A stretch of DNA of 64,000 bases from Hormiphora californensis (GCA_020137815.1 CM035352.1:6548025-6612024); one strand, 5' to 3'. Shown: positions 19,044 to 29,260, counted from the first letter of the stretch. The notes: generated by a model from the letters alone, not told the origin. Program-made: numbers and translations.

Positions 19044-21662
19044 TTATCTCAGGGCAGATCCACTTTCTTGGGATACTTCCTCAATCGGATTATCAGGATT
19101 CGGAGGCTGTTCACTTTCTGGAACATTGTTCTCTTGGACAGATCCACTTTGGGATTCTTCCTCTACCGCGTTACCATTTTTAGTAACTTCAATCACTGTG
19201 TGTTCACTTTCGGAATCTGATACAGGATGTGTTGTTGCGGGGGTGTCTCTATGAGTTTTACTCCTCAATCCGAAATCTCTTGCTGGGGGTGTCACTTTGG
19301 GTTTCTTCTTCTTGGGCTTCTTCTTCTGTATTACCTTGGGCTCGGTTGGCCTATCCTCGGGTTCATCTTCCTCACTTGAGTCTCCCAGTGCTAATCGCGA
19401 ATTGGGGACTGTCCTCTGGTTCTGGTCTTTTCGCTCATGGACTAGCCTCACTTTACAAGGATGTGCACGTAGTAGTGCTCCACCGTGCTTGATTAAAACA
19501 TTGTTATCGATCATTCCAACAACTGTAGCGGGTCCCAACCAGGTTTTGTGAGCTTCACGCTTGTAGAATACCTTATCTCCCTGGACATAGGTATGTTGAT
19601 CCTGTGTTGGTCCGGCACTATTTAGTGCTCGTTTCAGTCTGGAAGAATTTTCCAATTCGATAAACTTTAATCGGGCTGTCTTCATGGCTTGTAGATTCTT
19701 CACTACTAATTCATCTCCGTGAGCATTTCCTCCGTGAGCAGGTAGGCATTCTTCTGAGTCCAATACGTGTGGAAAGGTAGGAGCTGTGCCAAAAACTAGT
19801 TGATGTGGTGAAAATCCCATCTGATTGCTTAGCTGGTTCTTAGCATTGCTAGACCAAGCACAAGCCACTGGTATAGTGCATCCAGTGTCATCACGAGTTT
19901 TGACAACCATGTCTCCAAGAATTCCGTTGTGTCTCTCAGTAAGACCATTGCACCATGGGCTCTCAGCTGGGGTAGCTTTCAACTCAATATCTAGGCGGCT
20001 TGCCATCTCCAGGATAACTTCGTTGGTGAATTCTCCTCCGTTGTCCGATAGGATCCTCTTGGGGCGACCAAAGATAGAAATCCAACATGTGAAGAATTTC
20101 TGAACACATTCTTCTGCTGATTTGTTCTCAATGGGGACCATAACACTGTACCTGGTTAGTGTATCAATGATATGAATAGTCCACTTTGATTCACCCGAGC
20201 TGAATTTCAACATCTTTAAATCCATCGCAACACACTCATTGAAAGTGTTCCCGAGAGGTAATGCAACTTTCCTCCTAGGTTTGGATCGTTGATGCTCCAT
20301 GCATTGTTGGCATTCAAGTGCAACTTGGTGAAGTTCTCGACAAATCTCCTCCTTGTTGGGGTGATTGGAAGATTTAGCTACCTCCTGGATTTTCGCAGTC
20401 GAGCCATGGGCAAAGTAACGATGGAGTTTCTGGGCAATCTTTCTGGGTGATGTGGTACCTGAATCCGAAGATGTTAAAAGAGTAGTTGGAGAAAGTTTGG
20501 AGTTTAAATCAATTGTGACGTGACCACTATCAGTGAGATGTAACTGTGTTTGTTTACCCGAGACCTGTAGCACGTCGTTCCCAAAATCAATCACCGCTCC
20601 TCTCTCGCTAAGTAAAGCTCTGGATAAAAGAGGTGGGATGTTAAGGTCTAGGACAAACACGGGTACTTCATCACATGACAAACCAAATATATCTGTGGGG
20701 ATATACGCAATCGATTTAGACGTTACAGATTTGGAATCACCAAAAGTAAAATGTCTCTCACTGACAGTCTCTCTCTTACAACGTATACAAGATTCACTCT
20801 CAAATTTACGTAACCAATTTGCACCACACACTGAGATAGCTGCACCAGTGTCCAAAATCGCTCTTAGGCCACATTGTTCAGTTAGTGAAAGAATATACTC
20901 TGTACCGACAACCATCTTGAAAACTCCGTGCTGCCTGCCGCCACCACGGCCACCACGATTACCACGACTACCACCACTGCCACCATATTTCGACTCCTTC
21001 CTGGCGCTATTCTTCTTTAGACAGTTGGAGGCCACATGTCCGGGTTTTCTACAGTTAAAACATACAATCAGAGTTAATGATTCTGTTTCAGTTTTCTCAG
21101 AGTTAGAAACTGCACCATTTGACTCGGGAAGGTTGGCACCAAAAGTCCTTTTCATCGATTGAATCATGTCCTCTAAACGAATATTAGGACAAGTTGCTCG
21201 TAGAAGGCGTTTTTGCTCCGGGGTCAGATTTGCTTGTTCAAGGAGTCTATAGGCAAGGATCTGAGATCCGTAGATAGCATCTTGAGTCTCCACTTCACAC
21301 CTCTGCTTCAACTCATTGAGCCGTGTTGAGAACTCCGAAATGAACTCAGGAATGGCCATATCGGAAGGTCTCACAAATTGTTCGAACCGTTCTATGGCGG
21401 TGAACAAGCTTACAGTCTTATCCCTACCGAAAACACCTTCGAGATCTTTTAACAGATAGGCCACGCCATCATCTGTTTGCAGTTTCGAGATATCCAAGCC
21501 TAGGGCATGTTCCTTCGCGGCACCAGTTAGGACATAGGCGAGGCGGGCTGCCTGGCTCTTTGGTGGACATGTTGTTCCAGCGATCCAGAGAAGCACGTCC
21601 CTTCGGTAGACATCGAATGGTAACTCGGCGTTGAAAGTGGGAGGATATATGTCTGACGGCAT
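19044..21662 (-). CDS. Copia element 1 gag, protease and integrase
   Basis: Start chosen at 21662 (MPSDIYPPTFNAEL), 23 bases inside the 5' LTR boundary and matching the start of element 2. Order: gag capsid-like region; zinc knuckle CFNCRKPGHVASNC (CCHC) near residue 210; aspartic protease LDTGAAISVCG; integrase zinc module (H...H...CQQCMEH) and the DDE core with AMDLKM, LSDNGGEFTNE and a downstream Glu; then a Lys/Pro-rich linker. It ends in a premature stop at 19044. The motif NVPESEQ occurs on both sides of the break, so a small duplication or indel there shifted the frame. Confidence 0.9.
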   Translation of the reverse strand: MPSDIYPPTFNAELPFDVYRRDVLLWIAGTTCPPKSQAARLAYVLTGAAKEHALGLDISKLQTDDGVAYLLKDLEGVFGRDKTVSLFTAIERFEQFVRPSDMAIPEFISEFSTRLNELKQRCEVETQDAIYGSQILAYRLLEQANLTPEQKRLLRATCPNIRLEDMIQSMKRTFGANLPESNGAVSNSEKTETESLTLIVCFNCRKPGHVASNCLKKNSARKESKYGGSGGSRGNRGGRGGGRQHGVFKMVVGTEYILSLTEQCGLRAILDTGAAISVCGANWLRKFESESCIRCKRETVSERHFTFGDSKSVTSKSIAYIPTDIFGLSCDEVPVFVLDLNIPPLLSRALLSERGAVIDFGNDVLQVSGKQTQLHLTDSGHVTIDLNSKLSPTTLLTSSDSGTTSPRKIAQKLHRYFAHGSTAKIQEVAKSSNHPNKEEICRELHQVALECQQCMEHQRSKPRRKVALPLGNTFNECVAMDLKMLKFSSGESKWTIHIIDTLTRYSVMVPIENKSAEECVQKFFTCWISIFGRPKRILSDNGGEFTNEVILEMASRLDIELKATPAESPWCNGLTERHNGILGDMVVKTRDDTGCTIPVACAWSSNAKNQLSNQMGFSPHQLVFGTAPTFPHVLDSEECLPAHGGNAHGDELVVKNLQAMKTARLKFIELENSSRLKRALNSAGPTQDQHTYVQGDKVFYKREAHKTWLGPATVVGMIDNNVLIKHGGALLRAHPCKVRLVHERKDQNQRTVPNSRLALGDSSEEDEPEDRPTEPKVIQKKKPKKKKPKVTPPARDFGLRSKTHRDTPATTHPVSDSESEHTVIEVTKNGNAVEEESQSGSVQENNVPESEQPPNPDNPIEEVSQESGSALR

Positions 21663-21675
21663 CGAATTGCACTTG

Positions 21676-21684
21676 CTGCTACCA
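21676..21684 (-). promoter_or_regulatory. Primer-binding site, copia element 1 (tRNA-iMet type)
   Basis: TGGTAGCAG on the minus strand, one base from the 5' LTR. It is complementary to the 3' end CTGCTACCA of animal initiator-methionine tRNA, the usual primer of copia elements. Confidence 0.75.
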
Positions 21685-21685
21685 C

Positions 21686-22047
21686 TGTTTCGGGGTGTTC
21701 GGGGGGTTACAGGGGGCCAGGGGCGTTGGGTGACCGTACCGATGTATTTCCGTAGACAAAGATAAACACAGGATCTTACAAAGTGAGAAGAAGGTTTCAA
21801 GGTAAACGAAGGTATAGATTGTTAGGAAGAATCTGACAAACTTTCTTGCATTCTCACAAAACATCTGAGGTAAAACATCTCTCGCGCGGCGGAATATGGC
21901 GTGATTCCGCGCTCGCGATATCTCACAACACATTTGGAACTCTCGCGCGTTCCATACAAACACTCAGGAAAACTGTGCCACACTCATGGCACACATCGCA
22001 CACACACGTTACACACACAAACAAACTATCAGTTCACACCTATCACA
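21686..22047 (-). repeat. Copia element 1, 5' LTR
   Basis: 362 bp, apparently identical to 16721-17082. The 5-bp target duplication TGATC follows at 22048-22052. Confidence 0.92.
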
Positions 22048-22052
22048 TGATC

Positions 22053-23017
22053 GATTTCCAAAATTGAAAAGAGAGTCATCAAATTCATGTCAAATGCTAC
22101 CAATTCCCAAAATTTGGTGATTGTACGACCTCCGGAACATGGTCAAAATGACTTGGGACAGGATCCTGTACATGCGCGGTGTTCCCTCCTTATCCCTGTT
22201 CTGCGCCACGCGCAGCGCGGGATAAGGCAGCGCTTTTCAATCAAAATCAGCGCTACAATGCGAAGAGATTACAAAGAAAGCTTCAAAGTTCAAACACGCC
22301 TTTTTTAAGCACAGGCTCAGAAACGTAGCCCTGACTTAATTGACCGTTTGGCCACATTGATGCCTGAGTGAGATCGACCGAGATCGATCTCACATCTAGG
22401 CCTCCGGCCCGTTATTGATTTTAGAGCAAACTTTTTCAAAGACCTGGCTGCAAGGAACTACTGAACCGATTTGCATCTCGTTTGTTGCTCCTGGCAGATA
22501 ATTGTCTCTAGTTTTACGGAAAATACCCGCGAGTATCAGCATTTGAGGAATAGTGGGTCAAAATTGCCGCTAAACATGAGCAATTCTTTAAAGACCTGGC
22601 TGCAAGCTCCTACTCGGTCCTGGGACAATCTGCAGGTACTGGGGGAATCGTCATGGCATTGTGAATATGGGAAAATACCCGCCGATTCATCACGATGCGA
22701 AATGAGGCCATAATTGACCTTTGAGTAGTGCTAGGTCAGCTAAAAAGGTCTCCAAAAACGGTCTATCACGCGCGATCTGCTGAAAACGTGCTTTATATCG
22801 CGCGCACGTGAGTTCTTGCTCTCAACGGGCCGGGATCCTATTATTCGCGGAGCGAGAATAGGATGCGATGGATCCAAATTGACCGTTTAGTCATTGGAAA
22901 TTCCTCGATACTGTCTTGCCAACGAGCCTAAGATTGTGCGATGTGGACAAGAATTGACAGAGTTATTGCCACAAAAAAAGTCAAAATTTGACAATAAAAG
23001 GGGTTTTACTCCACCGT
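22053..23017. other. Non-coding spacer between the copia elements
   Basis: No gene is recognised. It holds a short palindrome GAGATCGACCGAGATCGATC at 22370-22391 and a repeated word TTTAAAGACCTGGCTGCAAG (approximate at about 22433, exact at about 22588). It also has several CGCG-rich stretches of the type that recur around the foldback elements. Confidence 0.45.
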
Positions 23018-23173
23018 TAAAGTCCATTTTTATTCAACTGTTCACCCCTCAACTCGTGCGCGTGCGATATTTTAATTTACGCTGCGCGCGCTACACGTTA
23101 ACATGTGATAAACGCGCAAAACAATTCCGCGCACGACTTTGGGGGGTGAACAGTTGAAAAAAAATGGAGTATA
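23018..23173. mobile_element. Short inverted-repeat MITE, copy 1
   Basis: About 155 bp. The ends GTCCATTTTTATTCAACTG / CAGTTGAAAAAAAATGGAG are inverted and extend inward to TTCACCCC / GGGGTGAA. The interior is CGCG-rich with ACACGTTAACATGTG. It is nearly identical (a few differences) to 30731-30884. A related element is the one split by copia element 2. Confidence 0.8.
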
Positions 23174-23217
23174 TCCAACTGGGTAAAGTCGGATTTTTTG
23201 AAACTGTCACCCCCCTT

Positions 23218-23540
23218 TGTCAATATGGTGATGGGAAGGTGGACGAATGGAAACACGGTAGAATTAGATAACGGGTGGTTAACAAAATAGACGGATCAGG
23301 TAGTACAACGTTAAGGTAGTTCGATATTGGGAATCTGACAAAGTGCTTGTCACCTCAAAACTCATTCGATCTTCACAAGAAGCACGTGCGCGCACTTGAA
23401 AGGTGCATTTCAAGTGCGTGCACAAAAGTGTCACATACTAATGATCAGTTCGCGCGTTACGTCCGGTAGGCGGTAACAACTGCGACAGTGTGTGTCCCAC
23501 AGAACAATACACTCAATCTCATGACACACAGCTCATGACA
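23218..23540 (-). repeat. Copia element 2, 3' LTR
   Basis: 323 bp, from TGTCAATATGG to CAGCTCATGACA on the plus strand. It has an extra AGAATT-type 6-bp segment relative to the partner LTR. Confidence 0.9.
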
Positions 23541-23561
23541 CTCCCCTCTATTTCTTTCTCA
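23541..23561 (-). promoter_or_regulatory. Polypurine tract, copia element 2
   Basis: On the minus strand GAAAGAAATAGAGGGGAG abuts the 3' LTR. The last bases AGGGGAG are shared with element 1. 23562-23836 is the untranslated stretch before the polyprotein stop and contains no gene. Confidence 0.8.
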
Positions 23562-23836
23562 AAAGGACTTACCGAACTCGAGACCGATGAGGCAATGAAA
23601 TTGAACGCCGAGAGGGTTCCAAACCGTGTCAAGGCTAAAACTGTCATTTGTCAATGTCGTAACAATACAAGCGAAAGTTAACTGGGAAAAACTAACAATG
23701 TGGAAATACTGAGATACGAAAAGGTACATGTTGTCTATGTCTGGAAGAAAAAAATAGAAAACAAAGTCAGTTGTCCGATAAAATATTTAAACTGGAGAAA
23801 TAAAGTTAAAAAAATACAAGTAGGTTGGAAAACACA

Positions 23837-26800
23837 CTAGATCATCCTCTCGATCACTCTGGGACTCACTCCTCGCTTTGTGAGTACATCAGCGGGGTTA
23901 GACTTCGACTCCACCCAGTTGATGGATGCTTCTCCCTTTTCGACCTTCTCTTGAACTTCACGTAGCTCCAAGATGCTTCCCTTATCAGTTGGTACAGCTG
24001 AGACGGAGTTAGCCAAACTCACAACTTGTGCGGAGTCTGTGAAAAGTCTGATGGGAGGGTCAAAAGATAGTTCCTGGAGGAGGGCTTTAATCATAACTCC
24101 ATATCCCAATCCTTCAGATACAGCATACAATTCTGCGGCAAAGACGCTCTTCACTACACGTTTTACCTTGCCACACGAGTAGGCGATCAAATTGAAATCA
24201 GAGCTGTCTCCCCAGAAAACTACAACTCCTGCTCCGCTCTTTCTGTCAGCTAGGTTGCCGAGACTGGCATCAGTGTAAACAATTATCTCAGCTGTGGTAG
24301 GGTTAAAAGGGGAAAAGGTTATCGTTGAAGGAGAAAGGTTGGTCACAATCTTCTTCAGTTCTTTGAACTCTTTGCCGGTCCAGGGTGATTTCGTCGTAAT
24401 GTCAAGGAGACTGAAACTGATCTGTGGCATACTTTGGGTAGCCAGCCAGTTCAACTTTCCGATCACCGTTCTCATATAGGATTGAAGATTCTCATCAACC
24501 TCTTCTTGATTCTGTGGTACCGGTTTAACAGCTTTCATCTTGTCCAGGATATCCTCTCTGACAAACTTACAATACTGTTCCTGGGTTACACAAATATCAA
24601 TTCCTTGCTGTTTCAACTGCCATCCCAGGTAGTTGAATTCAGTTGTTTCAACTCTTCCTATCTTGTAGTTGTCAAGAGCGGGTTTAACTTTCTTGTAGAA
24701 GTTGTGATCACCAGTAATAAGAATATCATCCACATGAATTACTAGTAATCCTTGTAGTTTCCCGTCATCTCCAGTGGTGAAAAATACATTCTTGTCAATT
24801 CTTGACATCTGGAGAGTGTTTTTCAACGTTGCGGTGAGTGACATGTACCATCTTCTTCCCGCGTCACCAAGACCGTACAGTGGTTTATTTAGTTTCCACA
24901 GTACATCCTTCCTCTTGAGGTAAGCTGGGGGTTTGATGAACACATCTCTTGTCATCTTATCTGACTGCAGGTAGGCACTGGTTACATCAACACTTTTCAG
25001 GGTCCAGTTACTGGTAGTTGCCAAACTTAGCAAGATCCTCACTGCGTGTTTAGTAACAGTCGGTGAGTTAGTCGGGTCCTCGAGTTTTTCCTCAAATCCT
25101 CGGGCCACCAGCCTGGCTTTCACTGTGCCATCATCTTTCCGTGTCATCACCCATCTGGTGGTGACTGGTTGTTGTCCTGTATCGGGTACTTCCTCGAAAA
25201 CATTGAATTCACGGAGTTTGTCAATCTCCCTATTTCGTGCTGTCTGCACTTCTTCCTTGCCCAGTTTAGATGCGGCAAGAAGAATGACCTCCTCAGCATC
25301 AGAATCGGGATCTGAGTCCTCTGTGTCTTGATCTGGGGTCTTTGCTGCGTCCTCTGCGGGCTCTGCAGCATCCTCTTGTGGCGTTGATGTGTCCTCATTG
25401 GATCTGGCGCTGTCCTCTGTGGGATCTGGCTCTATGTCTCTCTGACCAGTTGTATCCTCAGTATCCGGGCTGGGTTCACTTTCAGGAACTCTCACAACAA
25501 CAGGTCCACTTGTTGTGGCCTCATCCTCCTGCTGGTCCTCGGTTGGGACGGCTATCTCTGCATAAGTAGGTTCTCTGGGAACTTCTTCAATGTTACTCTC
25601 ACTGTGTCCATCTTGTGGAGTGTCCTCTTCGGGATCTGTTTCACTAGGGATGAGTAGTTCATCTGCAGGATGCTCTGGTGGGGGGGTTTGTCGTCGGTTG
25701 TGCCGGAGATTGTATTTTCTGGTCGGTTCACGGACTGTCTTCTTTGGACGTCTGACTCTGCTAACCTTCGGTGGCTGCAATTTAGATTTCTCTATCGGTT
25801 CCGGGACATCTTCATCAGTCGTCACTTCCGGTGCAGTCTGCATCTCGGGGACGTGTCTCTTGGAACTTGATTCCTCGTTTCGTTTGTACTCCTCTTTCCG
25901 TTGTTGGTCCTCTGGGGTTTCTTGTCTTTGTTGTACCAGTCTCACTTTGCATGGGTGTGCTCTTAGTAGTTGCCCGCCGTGTTTAATCAGTACTTGGTTC
26001 TCAGTCATTCCAACTACAGTTGCAGGTCCCAACCAGGTCTTGTGTTGCTCACGTTTATAATACACCTTATCTCCCTGGACGTAGGTGGTCTGATCCTGTG
26101 TTGGTCCTGAACTTGCTAGAGCTCTCTTTAATCTGCTTGCATTCTCGAGTTGGATGAATTTCTCCCTGGCGGTCTTCATGGCTTTGATATTGTCTGAAAT
26201 CACTTGGTCCTCACTCTTCTGGTCTCCATGGGCAGGTAAACAATCATCGTTCAGTACACTGGGGAAGGTAGGATTGCTCCCAAACACGAGTTGGTGTGGT
26301 GAGAATCCCATCTGGTTAGTCAACTGGTTCTTCGCATTCGAAGCCCAAGCACAAGCTACAGTTATACTGCACTTCGTGTCATCTTTGGTCTTCTCAACCA
26401 TCTTTCCAAGAATACTGTTATGTCTCTCACAGATCCCATTGCACCAAGGACTTTCTGCTGGAGTAGAATTTAATTCGATTCCAAGTCTGCTCGCCATCTC
26501 AAGTAGGGTATCATTGATGAACTCGCCACCGTTGTCGCTGAGAATTCTCTGTGGACGTCCAAAAATGCTAATCCAGCTGGTGAAGAACTTCTGGGTGATC
26601 TCAGTTCCAGTTTTTGATTTCACGGGGACCATTACACTGTATCTGGTCAGTGTGTCAATGATGTGTAGTACCCAGCATGATTCTCCAGACTTGAACTTCA
26701 GCATCTTGAGATCCATAGCGAGACATTCGTTGAATGTTTTGCTGAGAGGTAAAGCTACTTTCCTCCGTGGTTTGGATGCACTGTGTTCGAGACAGTTTTC

Positions 26801-28135
26801 ACATTCTTGTGTGACCCTGGTGAGTTCTTGACAAATCTCAGACTTTCGAGGGTGATCCGAGGATTTAACAATATCCTGGATCTTGGAGACTGAACCATGA
26901 GCAAAGTACTTGTGGAGTTTCTTGGCAATTGCTGGAGGAGAAATCTCTGAACAAGAATTTGTTAACAAAGTAGTGGGTGAAAGCTTCTTATTAAGGTCAA
27001 TTGTTACATGTCCAGTGTCAGTAAGATGTAATGTAGTTGTCTTACCCGAGACACGGAGTTGATCCCTCTCAAAGTCAATCACTGCACCCATCTGACTCAG
27101 TAAGTGCCTGGATAGGAGAAGGGGAATGTTAATATCAAGAACATATACCGCAAACTCAGTAAACTTCACACCGAAAATATCAGTTGGGATATAAGCAATC
27201 ATAGTAGAGTTAACTCCTGATAAATCACCAAATGTAAATCTTCTCTGTTCACATGATTCTCTTCTCACTCGAATACACGACTCTTTCTCAAAATTCTTCA
27301 ACCAATCACTGCCACACACACTCTTAGCGGCGCCAGTATCAAGCAACGCACGAAGTCCCACTTGCTCGGATAATGACAAGACATAGTCCGTTTCAACGCT
27401 CATCTTGTACACTCCTGTGGCATCGCCACTCTGACCTCGTCGACCCCCAGATCCACGCTGACCACGTCCTCCACCACGTTTACCCCGTACGGCACCACGC
27501 CGATTGTAACACTCAGAGGCAATGTGACCAGTCTTCTTACAATTGTAACAGACAACTAGAGTCAATGTTTCAGAGGTTTGATCGGTTTCAGCAGCTGAGG
27601 GTAGGGTCTCCCCATACGCCCTCTTCATCTGTGTGATCATGCATTCCAGACTGATTTCAACACAGGTAGCTCTGAGAAGTCGTTTCTGTTCATCGGAGAT
27701 GTTAGATTGTTCCAAAAGTCTGTAGGCTAACACTTGTGATCCATAGAGTTTGTGATGGTCATCGACTCCAGCCTGCTGTCGGAGCTCCCCAAGTCGGGTG
27801 GAAAACTCTGATATAAAATCTGACATGTTCTGATTAGCTGGTCTGATAAAGTTCTCAAAAGCTTCAATGGCGGAAAAGAGTGAAACAGTTTTGTCTCTGC
27901 CGAACACTTTCTCGATGGCATCGAGGAGGATTTTAACACCGTTCTCAGACTTGAGCTGCTCGGTGGGTACGCCTAGGGCTACTTCCTTAGCACGTCCCCT
28001 CATTTGGAGAGCTAACCGGGCCGCCTGTTTCTCCTTGGGGCAGCCAGTACCTAACAGCCAGATGTCGACCTCACGGCGATAAGTCTCAAAGTTCGTTTTG
28101 TTATCAAAGACCGGGGCATGAATGTCGGATGGCAT
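23837..28135 (-). CDS. Copia element 2 gag-protease-integrase-RT-RNase H polyprotein
   Basis: 1432 aa in one frame. Order: gag (start MPSDIHAPVFDNK); zinc knuckle CYNCKKTGHIASEC near residue 200; a Gly/Arg-rich stretch; protease LLDTGAAKSVCG; integrase with H/H/C/C module, AMDLKMLKF, SDNGGEFIND and the following Glu; a long Pro/Glu/Asp-rich spacer; reverse transcriptase with TRWVMTRKDDGT, SVDVTSAYLQS and HVDDILITGDH; RNase H with YTDASLGNLAD, AAELYAVSEG, FTDSAQVV and SNPADVLTKRG. All catalytic motifs are visible and no stop interrupts the frame, so this copy may be autonomous. Integrase upstream of reverse transcriptase places it in Ty1/copia. Confidence 0.95.
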   Translation of the reverse strand: MPSDIHAPVFDNKTNFETYRREVDIWLLGTGCPKEKQAARLALQMRGRAKEVALGVPTEQLKSENGVKILLDAIEKVFGRDKTVSLFSAIEAFENFIRPANQNMSDFISEFSTRLGELRQQAGVDDHHKLYGSQVLAYRLLEQSNISDEQKRLLRATCVEISLECMITQMKRAYGETLPSAAETDQTSETLTLVVCYNCKKTGHIASECYNRRGAVRGKRGGGRGQRGSGGRRGQSGDATGVYKMSVETDYVLSLSEQVGLRALLDTGAAKSVCGSDWLKNFEKESCIRVRRESCEQRRFTFGDLSGVNSTMIAYIPTDIFGVKFTEFAVYVLDINIPLLLSRHLLSQMGAVIDFERDQLRVSGKTTTLHLTDTGHVTIDLNKKLSPTTLLTNSCSEISPPAIAKKLHKYFAHGSVSKIQDIVKSSDHPRKSEICQELTRVTQECENCLEHSASKPRRKVALPLSKTFNECLAMDLKMLKFKSGESCWVLHIIDTLTRYSVMVPVKSKTGTEITQKFFTSWISIFGRPQRILSDNGGEFINDTLLEMASRLGIELNSTPAESPWCNGICERHNSILGKMVEKTKDDTKCSITVACAWASNAKNQLTNQMGFSPHQLVFGSNPTFPSVLNDDCLPAHGDQKSEDQVISDNIKAMKTAREKFIQLENASRLKRALASSGPTQDQTTYVQGDKVYYKREQHKTWLGPATVVGMTENQVLIKHGGQLLRAHPCKVRLVQQRQETPEDQQRKEEYKRNEESSSKRHVPEMQTAPEVTTDEDVPEPIEKSKLQPPKVSRVRRPKKTVREPTRKYNLRHNRRQTPPPEHPADELLIPSETDPEEDTPQDGHSESNIEEVPREPTYAEIAVPTEDQQEDEATTSGPVVVRVPESEPSPDTEDTTGQRDIEPDPTEDSARSNEDTSTPQEDAAEPAEDAAKTPDQDTEDSDPDSDAEEVILLAASKLGKEEVQTARNREIDKLREFNVFEEVPDTGQQPVTTRWVMTRKDDGTVKARLVARGFEEKLEDPTNSPTVTKHAVRILLSLATTSNWTLKSVDVTSAYLQSDKMTRDVFIKPPAYLKRKDVLWKLNKPLYGLGDAGRRWYMSLTATLKNTLQMSRIDKNVFFTTGDDGKLQGLLVIHVDDILITGDHNFYKKVKPALDNYKIGRVETTEFNYLGWQLKQQGIDICVTQEQYCKFVREDILDKMKAVKPVPQNQEEVDENLQSYMRTVIGKLNWLATQSMPQISFSLLDITTKSPWTGKEFKELKKIVTNLSPSTITFSPFNPTTAEIIVYTDASLGNLADRKSGAGVVVFWGDSSDFNLIAYSCGKVKRVVKSVFAAELYAVSEGLGYGVMIKALLQELSFDPPIRLFTDSAQVVSLANSVSAVPTDKGSILELREVQEKVEKGEASINWVESKSNPADVLTKRGVSPRVIERMI

Positions 28136-28151
28136 GATGTCGTCAGCTTCA

Positions 28152-28160
28152 CTGCTACCA
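28152..28160 (-). promoter_or_regulatory. Primer-binding site, copia element 2 (tRNA-iMet type)
   Basis: TGGTAGCAG on the minus strand, one base from the 5' LTR, with the same sequence and spacing as in element 1. It pairs with the 3' end of initiator tRNA-Met. Confidence 0.75.
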
Positions 28161-28161
28161 C

Positions 28162-28478
28162 TGTCTATATGATGTTGGGAAGGTGGACGAATGGAAACAC
28201 GGTAGATAACGGGTGGTTAACAAAATAGACGGATCAGGTAGTACAACGTTAAGGTAGTTCGATATTGGGAATCTGACAAAGTGCTTGTCACCTCAAAACT
28301 CATTCGATCTTCACAAGAAGCACGTGCGCGCACTTGAAAGGTGCATTTCAAGTGCGTGCACAAAAGTGTCACATACTAATGATCAGTTCGCGCGTTACGT
28401 CCGGTAGGCGGTAACAACTGCGACAGTGTGTGTCCCACAGAACAATACACTCAATCTCATGACACACAGCTCATGACA
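28162..28478 (-). repeat. Copia element 2, 5' LTR
   Basis: 317 bp, from TGTCTATATGATG to CAGCTCATGACA on the plus strand, followed by the CCCTT duplication. Confidence 0.9.
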
Positions 28479-28604
28479 CCCTTTTCGTGCGCGGAATGTT
28501 TTTGCGCGTCACATCACATGTTAACGTGTGGTGTGCGCGTCAAAATTGATAAATTTCACATGTGCGGTCATTTTGGGGTGACAGTTTCAAAAAATCCGAC
28601 TTTA

Positions 28605-28792
28605 GGCTTAAATACACTTATTTTCGATCTTCTAAGTCAAACAAGAAGATTTTGAAACTTTTGGAGACAAAATTTTTTTAAATTTTTTTGGCAGTTTCAC
28701 TCGAAATTCAAAACAGGGTGCGCGTCGCAATGCCAAAATGCGCGTCGCATGCGCGTCGCATTGTGCGCGTCTCAACACAGTGTCTCGCCTCC
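28605..28792. other. CGCG-word repeat, inverse of 6415-6520
   Basis: TGCGCGTCGCA words in series (about 28715-28780) form the reverse complement of the stretch at about 6440-6500. No gene is seen. Confidence 0.5.
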
Positions 28793-29260
28793 ATGGCGGC
28801 GCATTGACGCAAAATCAAAAAAAATAAAAACATGAAAAAAATAAAAAAACGTGTTTCAAAAAACATGTTTTTAAAAAAAAATGTTTTCGAAAATTTTGAT
28901 TTTGCGTCAATGCGCCACGTAAGCCGGCTCAATGACGCAAAATCATGTTTTCAAAAATTTTTATTTTGCGTCAATGCGCCACGTGGCCGGCGCATTGACG
29001 CAAAATCAAAATTTTCAGAAAAAAAAACATGTTTTCGAAAATGTTGATTTTGCGTCATTGAGCCGGCGACGTGGCGCATTGACACAAAATCAAAATGTTC
29101 GAAAAATGATTTTGCGTCATTGAGCCGGCTTACGTGGCGCATTGACGCAAAATCAAAATTTTCGAAAACATATTTTTTTAAAAACATGTTTTTTGAAACA
29201 CGTTTTTTATTTTTTTTAACGTTTTTTACTTTTTTGATTTTGCGTCAATGCGCCGCCATA
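28793..29260. mobile_element. Foldback element of the TATGGCGGCGCATTGACGC family, copy d
   Basis: 468 bp. Left end ATGGCGGCGCATTGACGC, right end its complement, with the same internal inverted GATTTTGCGTCAATGCGCC modules as copy c. The internal order indicates it is the reverse complement of copy c for much of its length. Confidence 0.85.

Larger units (their letters stand above)
16721..22047 (-). mobile_element. Ty1/copia LTR retrotransposon, element 1 (complete but frameshifted)
   Basis: 5327 bp with two 362-bp LTRs (16721-17082 and 21686-22047, both TG...CA) that look identical by eye. It is flanked by a 5-bp duplication TGATC (16716-16720, 22048-22052). In minus orientation the order is 5' LTR, primer site, gag-protease-integrase ORF, RT-RNase H ORF, polypurine tract, 3' LTR. 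Integrase before reverse transcriptase defines copia. Near-identical LTRs imply a recent insertion, yet the polyprotein is split by a frameshift at about 19040-19060. Confidence 0.93.
23218..28478 (-). mobile_element. Ty1/copia LTR retrotransposon, element 2 (complete, intact ORF)
   Basis: 5261 bp with LTRs 23218-23540 (323 bp) and 28162-28478 (317 bp). The 5-bp target duplication is CCCTT (23213-23217, 28479-28483). The LTRs differ by a 6-bp indel and several substitutions near the start, so the insertion is older than element 1. One uninterrupted polyprotein of 1432 codons is present, together with a primer site and polypurine tract. It belongs to the same family as element 1 by protein, but the LTR sequences are unrelated. 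Confidence 0.93.
23184..28604. mobile_element. TA-flanked MITE split by copia element 2
   Basis: The left part (23184-23217) AAAGTCGGATTTTTTGAAAC and the right part (28479-28604) ending GTTTCAAAAAATCCGACTTT are the two inverted ends of one short element. They were separated when copia element 2 inserted with the CCCTT duplication. TA flanks both outer ends. Its interior ACACGTTAACATGTG word links it to the MITEs at 23018 and 30731. Confidence 0.75.
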
